A stretch of DNA of 64,000 nucleotides from Mitsuaria sp. 7 (GCF_001653795.1 NZ_CP011514.1:928163-992162); one strand, 5' to 3'; numbered from the stretch's first letter, positions 43,908 through 58,025 are shown. A program made the numbers and translations. The notes: generated from the sequence alone by a model not told the origin.

Positions 43908-44085
43908 GGAGCGCCTCGCCGATGTGGTGGTAGTTCTGGACGGCTCGCGCGTAGGACGCTTCGCCGCTGCCACCGCAGCCGGTGAGTACCAGGGCACCGA
44001 ACAGCACCGGCGCCGCGGTCAGGGACAGGGTCGGACGGGTCGGCCATCGAAACAGGAATCGGGACCAGACGAACAGCGATTTCAC
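43897..44085 (-). CDS. Small lipoprotein
   Basis: Putative lipoprotein of 62 residues: basic start (KSLFVWSRFLFRWP), hydrophobic core and lipobox LVLTGC at about 38-43, then a short tail SYARAVQNYHHIGEAL. GTG 44085 is preferred because GGAG lies eight bases upstream; ATG 44130 would add 15 residues. Overlaps the membrane-protein gene that follows. Confidence 0.6.
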   Translation of the reverse strand: MKSLFVWSRFLFRWPTRPTLSLTAAPVLFGALVLTGCGGSGEASYARAVQNYHHIGEALHGQ

Positions 44086-44196
44086 GAGAGGAACTCCGGG
44101 TTGGGGCTTCGATCGAAGCGAAGCGCTCATGGTCGGAATTCGAGACTCGATCGCCTATGGCTCGTGTTTGTCAGGCGAGGGGCGTGAGTCGCAAAT

Positions 44197-44222
44197 CGAG
44201 GTGGGGTGACCCACCTCGATGC
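44197..44222. terminator. Hairpin between the CMD-family gene and the small operon
   Basis: ATCGAGGTGGG and CCCACCTCGAT pair around GTGA. Followed by only a short T stretch on the minus strand. Likely ends the carboxymuconolactone-decarboxylase-like gene. Confidence 0.6.
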
Positions 44223-44226
44223 AAGG

Positions 44227-44706
44227 TCAGGCGAGTCCCGCCTTGTCCAATCCGAAGGCCTTGTCCTGCGAGCCCGGGATGCTCTGGAACGCCACATTGA
44301 GGCGGTTCCAGGCGTTGATCGAAGAGACCAGCCAGGTGAGGTCGGACAAGGCCTTGTCGTCGAACTGCTCGCGGACCTGCGCATAGACCGCGTCGGAGAC
44401 GCCGGCTTCGGGGATTCGCGTGAGCGTCTCGGTCCAGAGCAGCGCAGCGCGTTCGCGGGCGGAGAACAGTGGCGACTCGCGCCAGATCGAGACGTGGTGC
44501 AGACGCAGCGGGCGCTCGCCGCCGATGACGGCCTGCTTGATGTGCATGTCCAGGCAGAAGGCGCAGCCGTTGAGCTGCGAGGCGCGGATCTCGACCAGGA
44601 ACTGCAGGCCGTGGTCGAGGCCGCTCTCCTTCAGGGTCATGGACAGGTCCACCAGCTTCTTGAAGGCGGCGGGCGATTGCTGCATGTAGTTCAGGCGTTG
44701 GCTCAT
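44227..44706 (-). CDS. Carboxymuconolactone decarboxylase (AhpD-like) family protein
   Basis: All-helical redox protein of 159 residues. The CXXC active site is in NGCAFCLDMHIKQA, with His three residues after the second Cys as in AhpD-type peroxidase reductants, so a thiol peroxidase role is more likely than decarboxylation. Short single-gene unit, divergent from the MFS gene with 155 bp between. Confidence 0.9.
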   Translation of the reverse strand: MSQRLNYMQQSPAAFKKLVDLSMTLKESGLDHGLQFLVEIRASQLNGCAFCLDMHIKQAVIGGERPLRLHHVSIWRESPLFSARERAALLWTETLTRIPEAGVSDAVYAQVREQFDDKALSDLTWLVSSINAWNRLNVAFQSIPGSQDKAFGLDKAGLA

Positions 44707-44861
44707 GGAAGGCTCCTTGATGAGGGGAAAGCAAGTGACGGGTTGGTATCCATAAGACGGGACAGCGCCCGCACTTGTGACATCGCCCAGCGCCCAAGCG
44801 TTCGGGCGGCCTCGCTAAACTGGTCGGCGCCCGCCCAAGAAGGCCTTGAACACTTCCCGCC

Positions 44862-46151
44862 GTGACCGCTCCTGCCACTCCGTCTTCTCCCTCCTCCGGC
44901 GCCGCGCCGGCCCCCAGGACCAGCGTCTTCCGCCATCCCGGCTTCACGGCATTCCTGATCTGCCGCCTGGCGGCGGTGTTCGCCGGGCAGATCCAGGCGG
45001 TCGTCGTCGCCTGGCAGGTCTACGACCTGACCCGGGAGCCCTTGGCCCTGGCTTACGTCGGTCTGGCGCAATTCATCCCGATGCTGCTGCTCCTGCTGCC
45101 GGCCGGCGACCTGATCGACCGTTTCAGCCGCAAGCCGATCCTGGCCACCAGCTGGGCCGTGAGCGCGCTCTGCAGCCTGGGGCTGTGGTGGCTGTCCGGC
45201 CACGGCCATGCCGGCGTGACCGGCATCTACGCCGTGCTGGTGCTGTTCGGCTGTGCGCGGGCCTTCTCCGGTCCGGCCTTGCAGAGCCTGTTGCCGCAGA
45301 TCGTGCCGCGCGAGCAGCTGGCGCAGGCGATCGCCGCCAACAGCATGCTGATGCGCGTGGCCAGCATCGGTGGCCCCTTCCTCGGCGGGATCCTGTACGC
45401 CTTCGGGGGAGCGAGCCTGACCTATCTGGTCTGCCTGGTCTGCTTCGCGCTGGGCACTGCGTTGCTGGTCGGTGCCGTGCCGGTGCGCTTCGCCGCGCCG
45501 CCGTCGCCCGCCGGGGGAAACATCTGGCAGCGTTTCGGCGCCGGCATCCATTTCATCCGCTCGCGGCCCATCATCCTCGGCACCATCTCGCTGGACCTGT
45601 TCGCGGTGCTGCTGGGCGGCGTGGTCGCGCTGTTGCCGATCTATGCCCATGAGGTCCTGCATGCGGGTCCGGAAGGACTGGGGGCGCTGCGCAGCGCGAT
45701 GGCGGTGGGGGAAGTCACCGCCGGCTTCTATCTCAGCCTGCGGCCCTTCAACCGCCACGTCGGGAAGACGATGTTCGCGGCCGTGGCCGTGTTCGGCCTG
45801 GCCAACCTGGTGTTCTCGTTGTCGACCACCTTCTGGTTGTCGTTCGGGGCGTTGGCGATCGCCGGCGCGGCGGACATGGTCAGCGTCTACATCCGCGGCG
45901 CGCTGGTGCAGTTCTCCACCCCTGACGAGATGCGGGGCCGCGTCAACGCGGTGAACATGCTCTTCATCGGCTCGTCCAACGAGCTCGGCGAATTCCGTGC
46001 CGGCAGCGCCGCAGCCGCGCTGGGTGCGGTGCCCGCGGCGGTCACGGGCGCGGTCTGCACGCTCGGCGTCGTCGCGGCCTGGGCGGCGCTGTTCAAGCCC
46101 TTGCGCGCGGTCGACCGCTTCGAGGAAGCCAGCCCCGCCGTCACGCGCTGA
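44862..46151 (+). CDS. MFS transporter (EntS/MFS_3-like)
   Basis: Twelve-helix major facilitator of 429 residues, similar to EntS-type exporters. The signature between helices 2 and 3, PAGDLIDRFSRKPIL, and RAFSGPALQSLLPQIVP are visible, as is the late TPDEMRGRVNAVNMLFIGSSNELG common in this branch. GTG start with a weak upstream site. Substrate unknown (siderophore or drug type). Confidence 0.88.
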   Translation: MTAPATPSSPSSGAAPAPRTSVFRHPGFTAFLICRLAAVFAGQIQAVVVAWQVYDLTREPLALAYVGLAQFIPMLLLLLPAGDLIDRFSRKPILATSWAVSALCSLGLWWLSGHGHAGVTGIYAVLVLFGCARAFSGPALQSLLPQIVPREQLAQAIAANSMLMRVASIGGPFLGGILYAFGGASLTYLVCLVCFALGTALLVGAVPVRFAAPPSPAGGNIWQRFGAGIHFIRSRPIILGTISLDLFAVLLGGVVALLPIYAHEVLHAGPEGLGALRSAMAVGEVTAGFYLSLRPFNRHVGKTMFAAVAVFGLANLVFSLSTTFWLSFGALAIAGAADMVSVYIRGALVQFSTPDEMRGRVNAVNMLFIGSSNELGEFRAGSAAAALGAVPAAVTGAVCTLGVVAAWAALFKPLRAVDRFEEASPAVTR

Positions 46152-46327
46152 CCCGGGTCACCTCCGCAACGCATCTCCCCAAAGAAAAGCCGCGCCGACC
46201 CGGAGGGTGCGACGCGGCAACAGGGAGGATGCAGGGAAGAGCGTGGCAAGCGGTGAACCTGCCGGTTCACCCGCCTCGGCGACGGGGGAGACCGGGTGTC
46301 GTCAGCGGCAGTCGTCAGCGGCAGTCG

Positions 46328-46549
46328 TCAGTGGCTGTTGCGTCCGCGGACCGCCGGCGGCAGGTAATCCTTGCCGACCATGGCGCGGGCGAACAGGTAG
46401 TTGTTCCGGGCGCGGGCGGGCAGGCTGTCCAGGTCGACGTGGCCTTGAGGGTCGCAAGGGAAGGACATCCCGCGGCCTGCGTCGAAGATGGATTCGAACC
46501 GGATCTCGAACTGTGACGCAGCGGCGTCGGCGGCGATCTGGAGGCTCAT
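46328..46549 (-). CDS. Small conserved-looking protein, unknown function
   Basis: 73 residues with no membrane segment. The C-terminal part FPCDPQGHVDLDSLPARARN then NYLFARAMVGKDYLPPAV is a dense motif that looks conserved in Burkholderiales small proteins. AGGAGA precedes the ATG by six bases. Function unknown. Confidence 0.65.
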   Translation of the reverse strand: MSLQIAADAAASQFEIRFESIFDAGRGMSFPCDPQGHVDLDSLPARARNNYLFARAMVGKDYLPPAVRGRNSH

Positions 46550-46886
46550 TTGGGTTCTCCTGGTGAGTTCCTTTGCTTTCACTATCGGCGCTGGGACTCT
46601 CGCTTCCCATCAGCGCAGCGCGGTGCGCACTGTCGGCGCGGGGAGGTGGGTCTTGTCCGACGTCGTCCTACAGCTTGTGGGCACAACGGAAGTGCGCCGG
46701 GCGACGTTGACGATGCGATCAAGGATCGCCCCGTACTTCACACAGTTTTGCAGCGGCGGTGGGGGGCAGGCGACGGCTGTGGGACAGCACCTACAGCGCG
46801 TCGCGGTGGCCGCCGCTTCGCCGGCGACTCGACGACGGCGACGATGCCTTCATCGCAACCTGATCCCGCTGCGGTTCGAGGTCACC
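46550..46886 (+). promoter_or_regulatory. Non-coding gap with CCTACAG promoter-like elements
   Basis: CACTGTCGGCGC at 46629-46640, then GTCGTCCTACAGCTT at 46662-46676 and CACCTACAG at 46788-46796. These match the elements at 40.4 and 42.6 kb. No gene was supported in the 337 bp. Confidence 0.45.
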
Positions 46887-47009
46887 ATGGACGACAACAT
46901 GCTCATGCTGATGACGTTGGCCACCTGCACGGCGACCGCCTTGGCGGTGCGCATGTGGCAGTGGCTCGATGAACTGCCGCGGGACGCTTCCCAGGAGGAC
47001 CTTCCATGA
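46887..47009 (+). CDS. 40-residue single-pass membrane peptide
   Basis: Short frame MDDNMLMLMTLATCTATALAV..., one predicted helix (about 4-24) then an acidic tail. Its TGA overlaps the next gene's ATG (ATGA), so translation is coupled and a real gene is plausible. The start has only a weak site (GAGG 46878-46881). Confidence 0.5.
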   Translation: MDDNMLMLMTLATCTATALAVRMWQWLDELPRDASQEDLP

Positions 47010-47407
47010 GCGCCCGACCCCCATTGCCGCCCGAGCATCCCGCCGACGCTTCCACGGTCGATCCTTCCGTCGAACGCCACGCTGATGAGGATCAGCCCTT
47101 GAGCCAGTCCGCCTTCGTGTGCGGAGAGGTGACCTACCGGACCGGTGACGGGCCGATGATGGTCATCCGTCCCGGCGCGGTGCAGGTCGAGATCAACGAG
47201 CACGACGTGACGTTGGGTTGGGAGGAGGGCGACTCCCGCCTGAGTGCCCTGATGCCCCGCAGCGAGTACGCCCGCTTCATCGGCACCGGCGCGCTCAAGC
47301 CTGTGGTGACGCACCGTCCCGATGATGTGGCTGCTGCCGGCGGCGCGAGCGAAGCATCGGGCTCGCAGCCGGAACTTGACAAGGCGCAAGGCAAGTCTGG
47401 GCACTGA
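47006..47407 (+). CDS. Protein of unknown function, 133 residues
   Basis: Not recognised. Disordered Pro/Ala N- and C-terminal parts flank a compact core with CGEVTYRTGDGPMMVIRPGA and VQVEINEHDVTLGWEEGDS, ending MPRSEYARFIGTGAL. GGAGGA lies 10 bases before the ATG. Coupled with the small membrane peptide before it. Confidence 0.65.
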   Translation: MSARPPLPPEHPADASTVDPSVERHADEDQPLSQSAFVCGEVTYRTGDGPMMVIRPGAVQVEINEHDVTLGWEEGDSRLSALMPRSEYARFIGTGALKPVVTHRPDDVAAAGGASEASGSQPELDKAQGKSGH

Positions 47408-47435
47408 GCCGTTCGAGCGGCACGCGCCGCACAAT

Positions 47436-47465
47436 GAAAAACGCCTCGGAGATCCGAGGCGTTCC
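47436..47465 (-). terminator. Terminator of the Bax-inhibitor-like gene
   Basis: On the minus strand ACGCCTCGGA and TCCGAGGCGT pair and are followed by TTTTTC. Lies 22 bp beyond the stop. Confidence 0.85.
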
Positions 47466-47487
47466 TGTTTGTGCAGTGCAGGTGGGA

Positions 47488-48183
47488 TCAGTCGCGGTCG
47501 CCGCCGAAGATGCCCAGCAGTTGCAGCAGCGCGGTGAACACGTTGTACAGGTCCAGGTAGATGTTGAGCGTCGCGCTGATGTAGTTGGTCTCGCCGCCAT
47601 CGATGACGCGCTTGACGTCGACCAGCATGAAGGCCGAGAAGATGCCCAGCACGGCGACCAGCAGCGCCAGGTGCACGCCGGTGGACTGCAGGAAGACGTT
47701 GGCGATGCCGGCGATCATCGCGATCACCGCGCCGACGAACAGGAACTTCTGCAGGCCGGAGAGGTCGCGCTTGATCACGGTCGCCAGCGAGGCCATCGCG
47801 AAGAAGATGCCGGCGGTGCCGCCGAAGGCAGTCATGATCAGGGTGCCGCCGTTCTTGAAGCCGAGCATCGCCGCCAGCAGGCGCGACAGCATCAGGCCCA
47901 TGAAGAACGTGAAGGCCAGCAGCGAGGCGACGCCGGCGGCGGAGTTCTTGGTCTTCTCGACCAGGAACATCAGGCCGAACGCGCCGACGAAGAACAGGAT
48001 CATGCTCGCGCCTGTGCCCATGGCGGCGAGGAATCCGGTGCTCACGCCGATCCAGGCGCCGAGCACGGTGGGGATCAGCGAGAGTGCCAGCAGCGCGTAG
48101 GTGTTGCGCAGGACGCGCTGGCGGTCGGCGGACAGCGACGAGCCGTAGCTGCCGGTGTTGAGGTCGATGATGCGGTCGTTCAT
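47488..48183 (-). CDS. Bax inhibitor-1 family membrane protein (YccA-like)
   Basis: Seven-helix membrane protein of 231 residues. E. coli YccA is a substrate and modulator of FtsH, whose gene lies 8 kb away. Motifs include YALLALSLIPTVLGAWIG and the C-terminal SATLNIYLDLYNVFTALLQLLG, diagnostic of the family. It is divergent from the GlcG/HbpS-like gene with 105 bp between; a TACAAT lies near 48225 on the minus strand. Confidence 0.93.
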   Translation of the reverse strand: MNDRIIDLNTGSYGSSLSADRQRVLRNTYALLALSLIPTVLGAWIGVSTGFLAAMGTGASMILFFVGAFGLMFLVEKTKNSAAGVASLLAFTFFMGLMLSRLLAAMLGFKNGGTLIMTAFGGTAGIFFAMASLATVIKRDLSGLQKFLFVGAVIAMIAGIANVFLQSTGVHLALLVAVLGIFSAFMLVDVKRVIDGGETNYISATLNIYLDLYNVFTALLQLLGIFGGDRD

Positions 48184-48288
48184 GTGCGTGCGCCCCATGA
48201 AGTGAGAGTTGCTGTCGATTGTAGGCACGGGTCTTAAGGCTTCGTTAAAGTGATCGTCTTTCCTTCAATGATCCCGACGAGGTCGCAG

Positions 48289-48690
48289 ATGAAACAGAAG
48301 CCCTTCCTGACCCTGGACGACGTCAAGCGAATCGCTGCCGCCGCGGAAGCTGAAGCCCTCAAGAACAACTGGGCGGTGACCGTCGCCATCGTCGATGACG
48401 GCGGCCATCTGCTGTGGCTGCAACGCCTGGACAACGCCGCAGCCACGTCGGCCGTGATCGCGCCGGCGAAGGCCAAGACCGCGGCGCTCGGACGCCGCGA
48501 ATCCAAGGTCTACGAGGACATCGTCAACAACGGCCGCAACGCGTTCCTCAGCGTGCCGCTGGAAGGGATGCTCGAAGGCGGCGTGCCGGTGATCGTCGAC
48601 GGCTTCTGCGTCGGCGCGGTTGGCGTCAGCGGCGTGAAGTCGAATGAGGATGCGCAGGTCGCCAAGGCCGGCATTGCCGCTCTGGGTTAA
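48289..48690 (+). CDS. GlcG/HbpS-family heme-binding-like protein
   Basis: Small protein of 133 residues with the whole GlcG/HbpS domain: LTLDDVKRIAAAAEAEA, VAIVDDGGHLLWLQRLDNA and AKAKTAALGRRES, ending GVSGVKSNEDAQVAKAGI. No signal peptide. HbpS relatives bind heme or protect against oxidative stress. The ATG at 48289 is preferred because GAGG lies six bases upstream; start codons upstream at 48250 and 48268 are in frame. Confidence 0.88.
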   Translation: MKQKPFLTLDDVKRIAAAAEAEALKNNWAVTVAIVDDGGHLLWLQRLDNAAATSAVIAPAKAKTAALGRRESKVYEDIVNNGRNAFLSVPLEGMLEGGVPVIVDGFCVGAVGVSGVKSNEDAQVAKAGIAALG

Positions 48691-49079
48691 ACAACGGAAG
48701 TCCTCGGTGCCAGACCGTGGAAGTCTGCGGTCGATCGGGGACGGCAAGGCGCGAGGTTTCGGCCCTTGCGGCCGGGGCCTTGCGCCTTGGCGGCAAGCGC
48801 GCTAGAGGTGGCAGTGAAGGCCCTACCGTCCGTGTCCCCCTGATGACCCGTTTGCGCAAATCTTCTCCGTGAATACCCCGACGGGTTATACTCGTCAGGT
48901 TTACCCGCAACCTACCGCGTCCCGCACACTTCACCCCCGATCGCATCGGATCCCACTCGGATCGACTCCCTCACAGGAGACCCGGTCGCACCCGCGCGCC
49001 AGCCGTCCATGGCGCGTGCCGGCGGCGATTCCAGGGCCCTGAAGCAGAGCCGGGCGCGCGCACAACAACGGAGTTTCCC
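48691..49079 (+). promoter_or_regulatory. Non-coding gap: carA promoter and leader
   Basis: TATACT at 48887-48892 is the best -10; the matching -35 is weak (TCTCCG). A leader of about 180 bases follows, with a hairpin CGCGCCA/TGGCGCG around 48997-49016. Regulation by pyrimidine or arginine is usual for carAB but no specific site was recognised here. No gene seen in the 389 bp. Confidence 0.5.
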
Positions 49080-50240
49080 GTGCTGCCCGATCTGCTTTCC
49101 GCTCCCCCCGCGATTCTTGCCCTGGCAGACGGCACGGTCTTCAAGGGTTCCGCGCTCGGCGCTGCCGGCCGGACCGTTGGTGAGGTGGTGTTCAACACCG
49201 CGCTCACCGGCTACCAAGAAATCCTCACCGACCCCAGCTACTGCCGCCAGATCGTCACGTTGACGTATCCGCACATCGGCAACTATGGCGTCAATGACGA
49301 GGACGTCGAGGCGTCGAAGATCTTTGCCGCTGGCCTGATCATCAAGGAGGCGCCGGTCCTCGACTCGAACTTCCGCAAGGGCCGCACGCTGCGCCAGTAC
49401 CTGAAGGACGAGGGTACCGTCGCCATCGCCGACCTGGACACGCGCCGCCTGACGCGCGTGCTGCGCGAGAAGGGCGCCCAGAACGGTTGCATCCTGGCGC
49501 TGAACGCCGGCGAGCAGATCACGCAGGCACACATCGACGAAGCCGTCGCGCTGGCCAAGGGGGCGCCCAGCATGGCGGGCCTGGACCTGGCGAAGGTCGT
49601 GAGCCGCACCGAGCGCGAGGTCTGGACCGAGACAGAGTGGACGCTCGGCACGGGCTACGGTCAGCAGACCGCGCCGAAATTCCACGTCGTCGCGTACGAC
49701 TTCGGCGTCAAGAGCAACATCCTGCGCATGCTGGCTTCTCGCGGCTGCCGCATCACCGTCGTGCCGGCGCAGACGCCGGCCTCGGAGGTCTTCGACCTGG
49801 AGCCGGACGGCGTCTTCCTGTCCAACGGCCCCGGCGATCCGGAGCCTTGCGACTACGCGATCAAGGCCACCGCGCAGCTGATCGAGGCCGGCATCCCGAC
49901 CTTCGGCATCTGCCTGGGCCACCAGATCATGGCGCTGGCCTCCGGCGCGAAGACCTTCAAGATGAAGTTCGGCCATCACGGCGCGAACCACCCGGTGAAG
50001 GACCTCGACAACGGCCGCGTCAGCATCACCAGCCAGAACCACGGTTTCGCGGTCGATCCCGACACGCTGCCGTCCAACCTGCGCGCGACGCACGTCAGCC
50101 TGTTCGACGGCACGCTGCAGGGCCTGGCCCGCACCGACAAGCCCGCGTTCTGCTTCCAGGGTCACCCGGAAGCGAGCCCCGGCCCGCACGACATCTCGTA
50201 TCTGTTCGACCGCTTCATCGGTCTCATGTCCAAGGCCTGA
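49080..50240 (+). CDS. carA: Carbamoyl-phosphate synthase small (glutaminase) subunit
   Basis: Removes the amide of glutamine and passes ammonia to CarB for carbamoyl phosphate, used in arginine and pyrimidine synthesis. The 386-residue protein has an N-terminal CPSase domain ([16 protein letters not shown]) and a C-terminal glutaminase with the Cys nucleophile in [13 protein letters not shown] and His/Glu in [14 protein letters not shown] start with GGAG upstream. CarB follows 18 bp later. Confidence 0.97.
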   Translation: MLPDLLSAPPAILALADGTVFKGSALGAAGRTVGEVVFNTALTGYQEILTDPSYCRQIVTLTYPHIGNYGVNDEDVEASKIFAAGLIIKEAPVLDSNFRKGRTLRQYLKDEGTVAIADLDTRRLTRVLREKGAQNGCILALNAGEQITQAHIDEAVALAKGAPSMAGLDLAKVVSRTEREVWTETEWTLGTGYGQQTAPKFHVVAYDFGVKSNILRMLASRGCRITVVPAQTPASEVFDLEPDGVFLSNGPGDPEPCDYAIKATAQLIEAGIPTFGICLGHQIMALASGAKTFKMKFGHHGANHPVKDLDNGRVSITSQNHGFAVDPDTLPSNLRATHVSLFDGTLQGLARTDKPAFCFQGHPEASPGPHDISYLFDRFIGLMSKA

Positions 50241-50258
50241 TGAAGAGGGAGACGACTC

Positions 50259-53525
<3,267 letters not shown>

Positions 53526-53542
53526 ACTGCCCTCATCCCATT

Positions 53543-53592
53543 CCGCCGCCGCTGCTCAGCGATCCTGAGCGGCAGCGGCGGTTTGTTTTGTT
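53543..53592 (+). terminator. Terminator after carB
   Basis: A GC-rich stem whose top is CTCAG-CGATC-CTGAG and whose base is CCGCCGCC pairing with GGCGGCGG-like sequence is followed by TTTGTTTTGTT. Greatly reduces read-through into greA. Confidence 0.85.
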
Positions 53593-53610
53593 ACTCAAGG
53601 TTCTAGAGAC

Positions 53611-54090
53611 ATGGCCACGACGATCCCACTGACCAAGCGCGGCGCTGAGAAGCTCAAGGAAGAACTGCATCGGCTGAAGACGGTCGAGCGGCATGCCGTG
53701 ATCAACGCCATCTCGGAAGCCCGCGCGCAGGGCGACCTGTCGGAGAACGCCGAGTACGAGGCGGCCAAGGACAAGCAGGGCTTCATCGAAGGCCGCATCA
53801 TCGAGATCGAGGGCAAGCTGTCGTCGGCGCAGGTGATCGACCCGTCGTCGGTGAATGCCGGCGGCCGGGTGGTGTTCGGCACCACGGTCGACCTGGAGGA
53901 GGAAGAGTCCGGCAATGAGGTCACCTACCAGATCGTCGGCGACGACGAGGCCGATCTGAAGCAGGGCCTGATCTCGATCAGCTCCCCGATCGCCCGCGCG
54001 CTGATCGGCAAGGAAGCCGGGGATGTCGCCGAAGTCGTGGCGCCCGGCGGCATCAAGCGCTACGAGATCGTCGACGTCCGCTATATCTGA
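53611..54090 (+). CDS. greA: Transcription elongation factor GreA
   Basis: Rescues backtracked RNA polymerase by stimulating transcript cleavage. The 159-residue protein has the N-terminal coiled-coil with the acidic tip (GDLSENAEYEAAKDKQGFIEG) and a C-terminal FKBP-like domain (PIARALIGKEAGDVAEVVAPGG). Starts the conserved greA-DUF4149-yhbY-rlmE-ftsH run. Confidence 0.96.
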   Translation: MATTIPLTKRGAEKLKEELHRLKTVERHAVINAISEARAQGDLSENAEYEAAKDKQGFIEGRIIEIEGKLSSAQVIDPSSVNAGGRVVFGTTVDLEEEESGNEVTYQIVGDDEADLKQGLISISSPIARALIGKEAGDVAEVVAPGGIKRYEIVDVRYI

Positions 54091-54101
54091 GGCGTCGCGC
54101 G

Positions 54102-54539
54102 ATGCTGCTGCGGATCCGCGCGCTGCTGGCTTCGCTGTGGGCCGGCGAACTGCTGGCGGTCGCTTTGCTGGCAGCGCCGAATGCGTTCGCGACCCTTGAG
54201 CGGGCTGCGGCCGGCAAGTACGTGGCGCGACTGTTCGAGATGGATGCCCGCTTCGCGCTGGCGGCCGGCGTTCTGCTGATCCTGATGGAGCGCCGCCTGC
54301 ACCGCGACGGCGTGACGCGCGGCTCGGCGATGAGCGCGGACTTCTGGCTGCCGCTGGTGGCCATCGGATGCACCGCCGCCGGTTTCTACGCGCTGCAGCC
54401 GTTGATGGAAGCCGCGCGGCAAGGGCAGGGGAGCTGGACTTTCCTGCAACTGCACGCGGTGTCGCTGGCGCTCTTCGGCGTGAGAACCATCGCCGTACTG
54501 GTCCTGGCCTGGCGGGTGAACGGCGCGGCGTTCCGCTGA
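54102..54539 (+). CDS. DUF4149 membrane protein
   Basis: Four-helix membrane protein of 145 residues, complete DUF4149 domain. Helices include LLASLWAGELLAVALLAAPNAF and FALAAGVLLILMERR; the AGELxxxxxxxPxxF pattern is typical. 11 bp after greA, so it is co-transcribed. Function unknown. Confidence 0.88.
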   Translation: MLLRIRALLASLWAGELLAVALLAAPNAFATLERAAAGKYVARLFEMDARFALAAGVLLILMERRLHRDGVTRGSAMSADFWLPLVAIGCTAAGFYALQPLMEAARQGQGSWTFLQLHAVSLALFGVRTIAVLVLAWRVNGAAFR

Positions 54540-54576
54540 CCGAGGGCTCCCGTACGTCGGGGGCATCGACGAGGGC

Positions 54577-54608
54577 AAAAAAAAGAAAGACGGCCCGTGG
54601 GCCGTCTT
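54577..54608 (-). terminator. Terminator of yhbY (and convergent DUF4149)
   Basis: AAGACGGCCC and GGGCCGTCTT with a two-base loop; on the minus strand the stem is followed by TTTCTTTTTTTT. Confidence 0.9.
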
Positions 54609-54656
54609 GTCGTTGGTGCTGGAGCGGCGGTGTCGCCGTCTCCATGGTCGGGGGGT

Positions 54657-55136
54657 TCAGCCTTGGCTGGACTTCTTCACGCTGGTCTGGCGCGGCTTCT
54701 TGGCGCGCTTGACCTCACCGCCGTAGGTGACGCGCTGATTGCCCAGCACGGTGACTTTCTTGATCTGCGGACGGTTGTTGCCGCTCTTCGAGAACTTCAC
54801 GATCTTGACGATCTTGGGCGCCGAGCGGGCGTCGTCCTTGGGGGCGGCCTTTTCCTTCTCCGGCATCGGGCGCCACAGGACGAGGAGCTTGCCGATGTGC
54901 TGGATGGGCGCGGCGTCGAGCTCCTCAGCCAAGGTGGCGAGAATGGCTTCGCGGCCATCGCGGTCGTCGGACATGACGCGCACCTTGATCAGTCCGTGGG
55001 ACTTCAGTGCGAGGTCGACCTCCTTGGTGACGGCGGCCGTCAGGCCATCGCCGCCTATCATCACCACAGGATCCAGGTGATGAGCGTCGGCGCGTTTTTC
55101 CTTGCGCTGGGCAGGGGTCAATTGAATAGCAGGCAT
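54657..55136 (-). CDS. yhbY: CRS1/YhbY-domain RNA-binding protein
   Basis: Ribosome-assembly RNA-binding protein. The 159-residue protein has the YhbY domain at 1-95 ([20 protein letters not shown], the GxxG-type loop [11 protein letters not shown], and LIKVRV), then a basic C-terminal tail ([20 protein letters not shown]) beyond the usual 97-residue protein. It is divergent from rlmE with 18 bp between start codons, so both must share the region. Also antisense to part of no other gene. Confidence 0.9.
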   Translation of the reverse strand: MPAIQLTPAQRKEKRADAHHLDPVVMIGGDGLTAAVTKEVDLALKSHGLIKVRVMSDDRDGREAILATLAEELDAAPIQHIGKLLVLWRPMPEKEKAAPKDDARSAPKIVKIVKFSKSGNNRPQIKKVTVLGNQRVTYGGEVKRAKKPRQTSVKKSSQG

Positions 55137-55154
55137 CTGCTTATTATCAGTGCA

Positions 55155-55829
55155 ATGAAAGTCGATACCAAAAGCAAGAAGCTGAACAAGGCGTGGTTGA
55201 ACAACCACGTCAACGACACCTACGTCAAATTGGCCCAGAAAGAGGGCTATCGCTCCCGCGCGGCCTACAAGCTCAAGGAGATCGACGAGGAATTCCAGTT
55301 GATCCGACCGGGGCAGTGGGTCGTCGACCTCGGCGCGTGCCCCGGGGCGTGGAGCCAGTACCTGCGCCGGCGTTTCGCGCCCAAGGAGGCGGGTGCGGGG
55401 GGCGCTGCGGTCGGCGAGCTGAACGGACGCATCATTGCGCTGGACCTGCTGGATTTCGAGCCGATCGAGGGCGTCGAGTTCGTGCAGGGCGATTTCCGCG
55501 AGGACGACGTGCTGGCCCGGCTCGAATCGATGCTCGACGGCCGCAAGGTGGACGTTGTCGTTTCGGACATGGCCCCCAATCTGTCGGGCATCGAAAGCAC
55601 CGATGCGGCCCGCATGGAGCATCTCATCGAGCTGGCGCTGGAGTTCTCCCAACAACACCTGAAACCGGAAGGCGCGCTGGTTGCCAAGGTGTTCCACGGC
55701 AGCGGGTATGACCAGCTGGTGCACGCCTTCCGCGCCAAGTTCAGGCGGGTGAAAACGGCCAAGCCGAAGGCGTCCCGGGAGAGATCGTCGGAGAACTTCC
55801 TCGTCGGCATCGGGTTGAAAACGCGATGA
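55155..55829 (+). CDS. rlmE: 23S rRNA (uridine-2'-O)-methyltransferase
   Basis: Heat-shock-related methyltransferase (FtsJ/RrmJ) acting on U2552 of 23S rRNA in the 50S subunit. The 224-residue protein has SAM-binding [15 protein letters not shown] and the catalytic K-D-K-E set: [13 protein letters not shown] (K), [13 protein letters not shown] (D), [12 protein letters not shown] (K) and RSSENFLVG (E). Located before ftsH as in E. coli. Confidence 0.96.
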   Translation: MKVDTKSKKLNKAWLNNHVNDTYVKLAQKEGYRSRAAYKLKEIDEEFQLIRPGQWVVDLGACPGAWSQYLRRRFAPKEAGAGGAAVGELNGRIIALDLLDFEPIEGVEFVQGDFREDDVLARLESMLDGRKVDVVVSDMAPNLSGIESTDAARMEHLIELALEFSQQHLKPEGALVAKVFHGSGYDQLVHAFRAKFRRVKTAKPKASRERSSENFLVGIGLKTR

Positions 55830-55933
55830 AGGTCTGATGAGGCGTCAAAGTCCGTGGCGCTTCGGCCGGTCGGCCGGCGTGGCCCGTGGCAATATCTATC
55901 GTGCTGTATGGGAATGCCAATCAGGTCTGGGGA

Positions 55934-55961
55934 CTTGACTGGCCTAGAATCCGCCCCATAT
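55934..55961 (+). promoter_or_regulatory. Sigma-32 heat-shock promoter of ftsH
   Basis: CTTGACT (55934-55940) and CCCCATAT (55954-55961) with 13 bases between them closely match the sigma-32 consensus (CTTGAA, 13-15 bp, CCCCATNT). It lies 68 bp upstream of the GTG start. Confidence 0.8.
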
Positions 55962-56029
55962 GCCGTGAAAGTCCGCTGCCCGAGGCTGTATTCATGGGCG
56001 TGCGGTGATGGAATGACAAAGGAGTCGCG

Positions 56030-57937
<1,908 letters not shown>

Positions 57938-57990
57938 TCGACAGAGGCATCGGATGACCCGCCAGGGCGTCTGAATCCTCATGGCATCCC

Positions 57991-58025
57991 GAAGGGCCGG
58001 TCTTGCGACCGGCCCTTCTGTTTTT
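57991..58025 (+). terminator. Terminator of ftsH
   Basis: GAAGGGCCGGTC and GACCGGCCCTTC pair around TTGC, followed by TGTTTTT. A perfect 12-bp stem. Confidence 0.92.

Noticed and set aside
54657..55724. Longer yhbY frame starting inside rlmE
   Set aside because: Family N-terminus [10 protein letters not shown] starts at 55136; the upstream part is antisense to rlmE.
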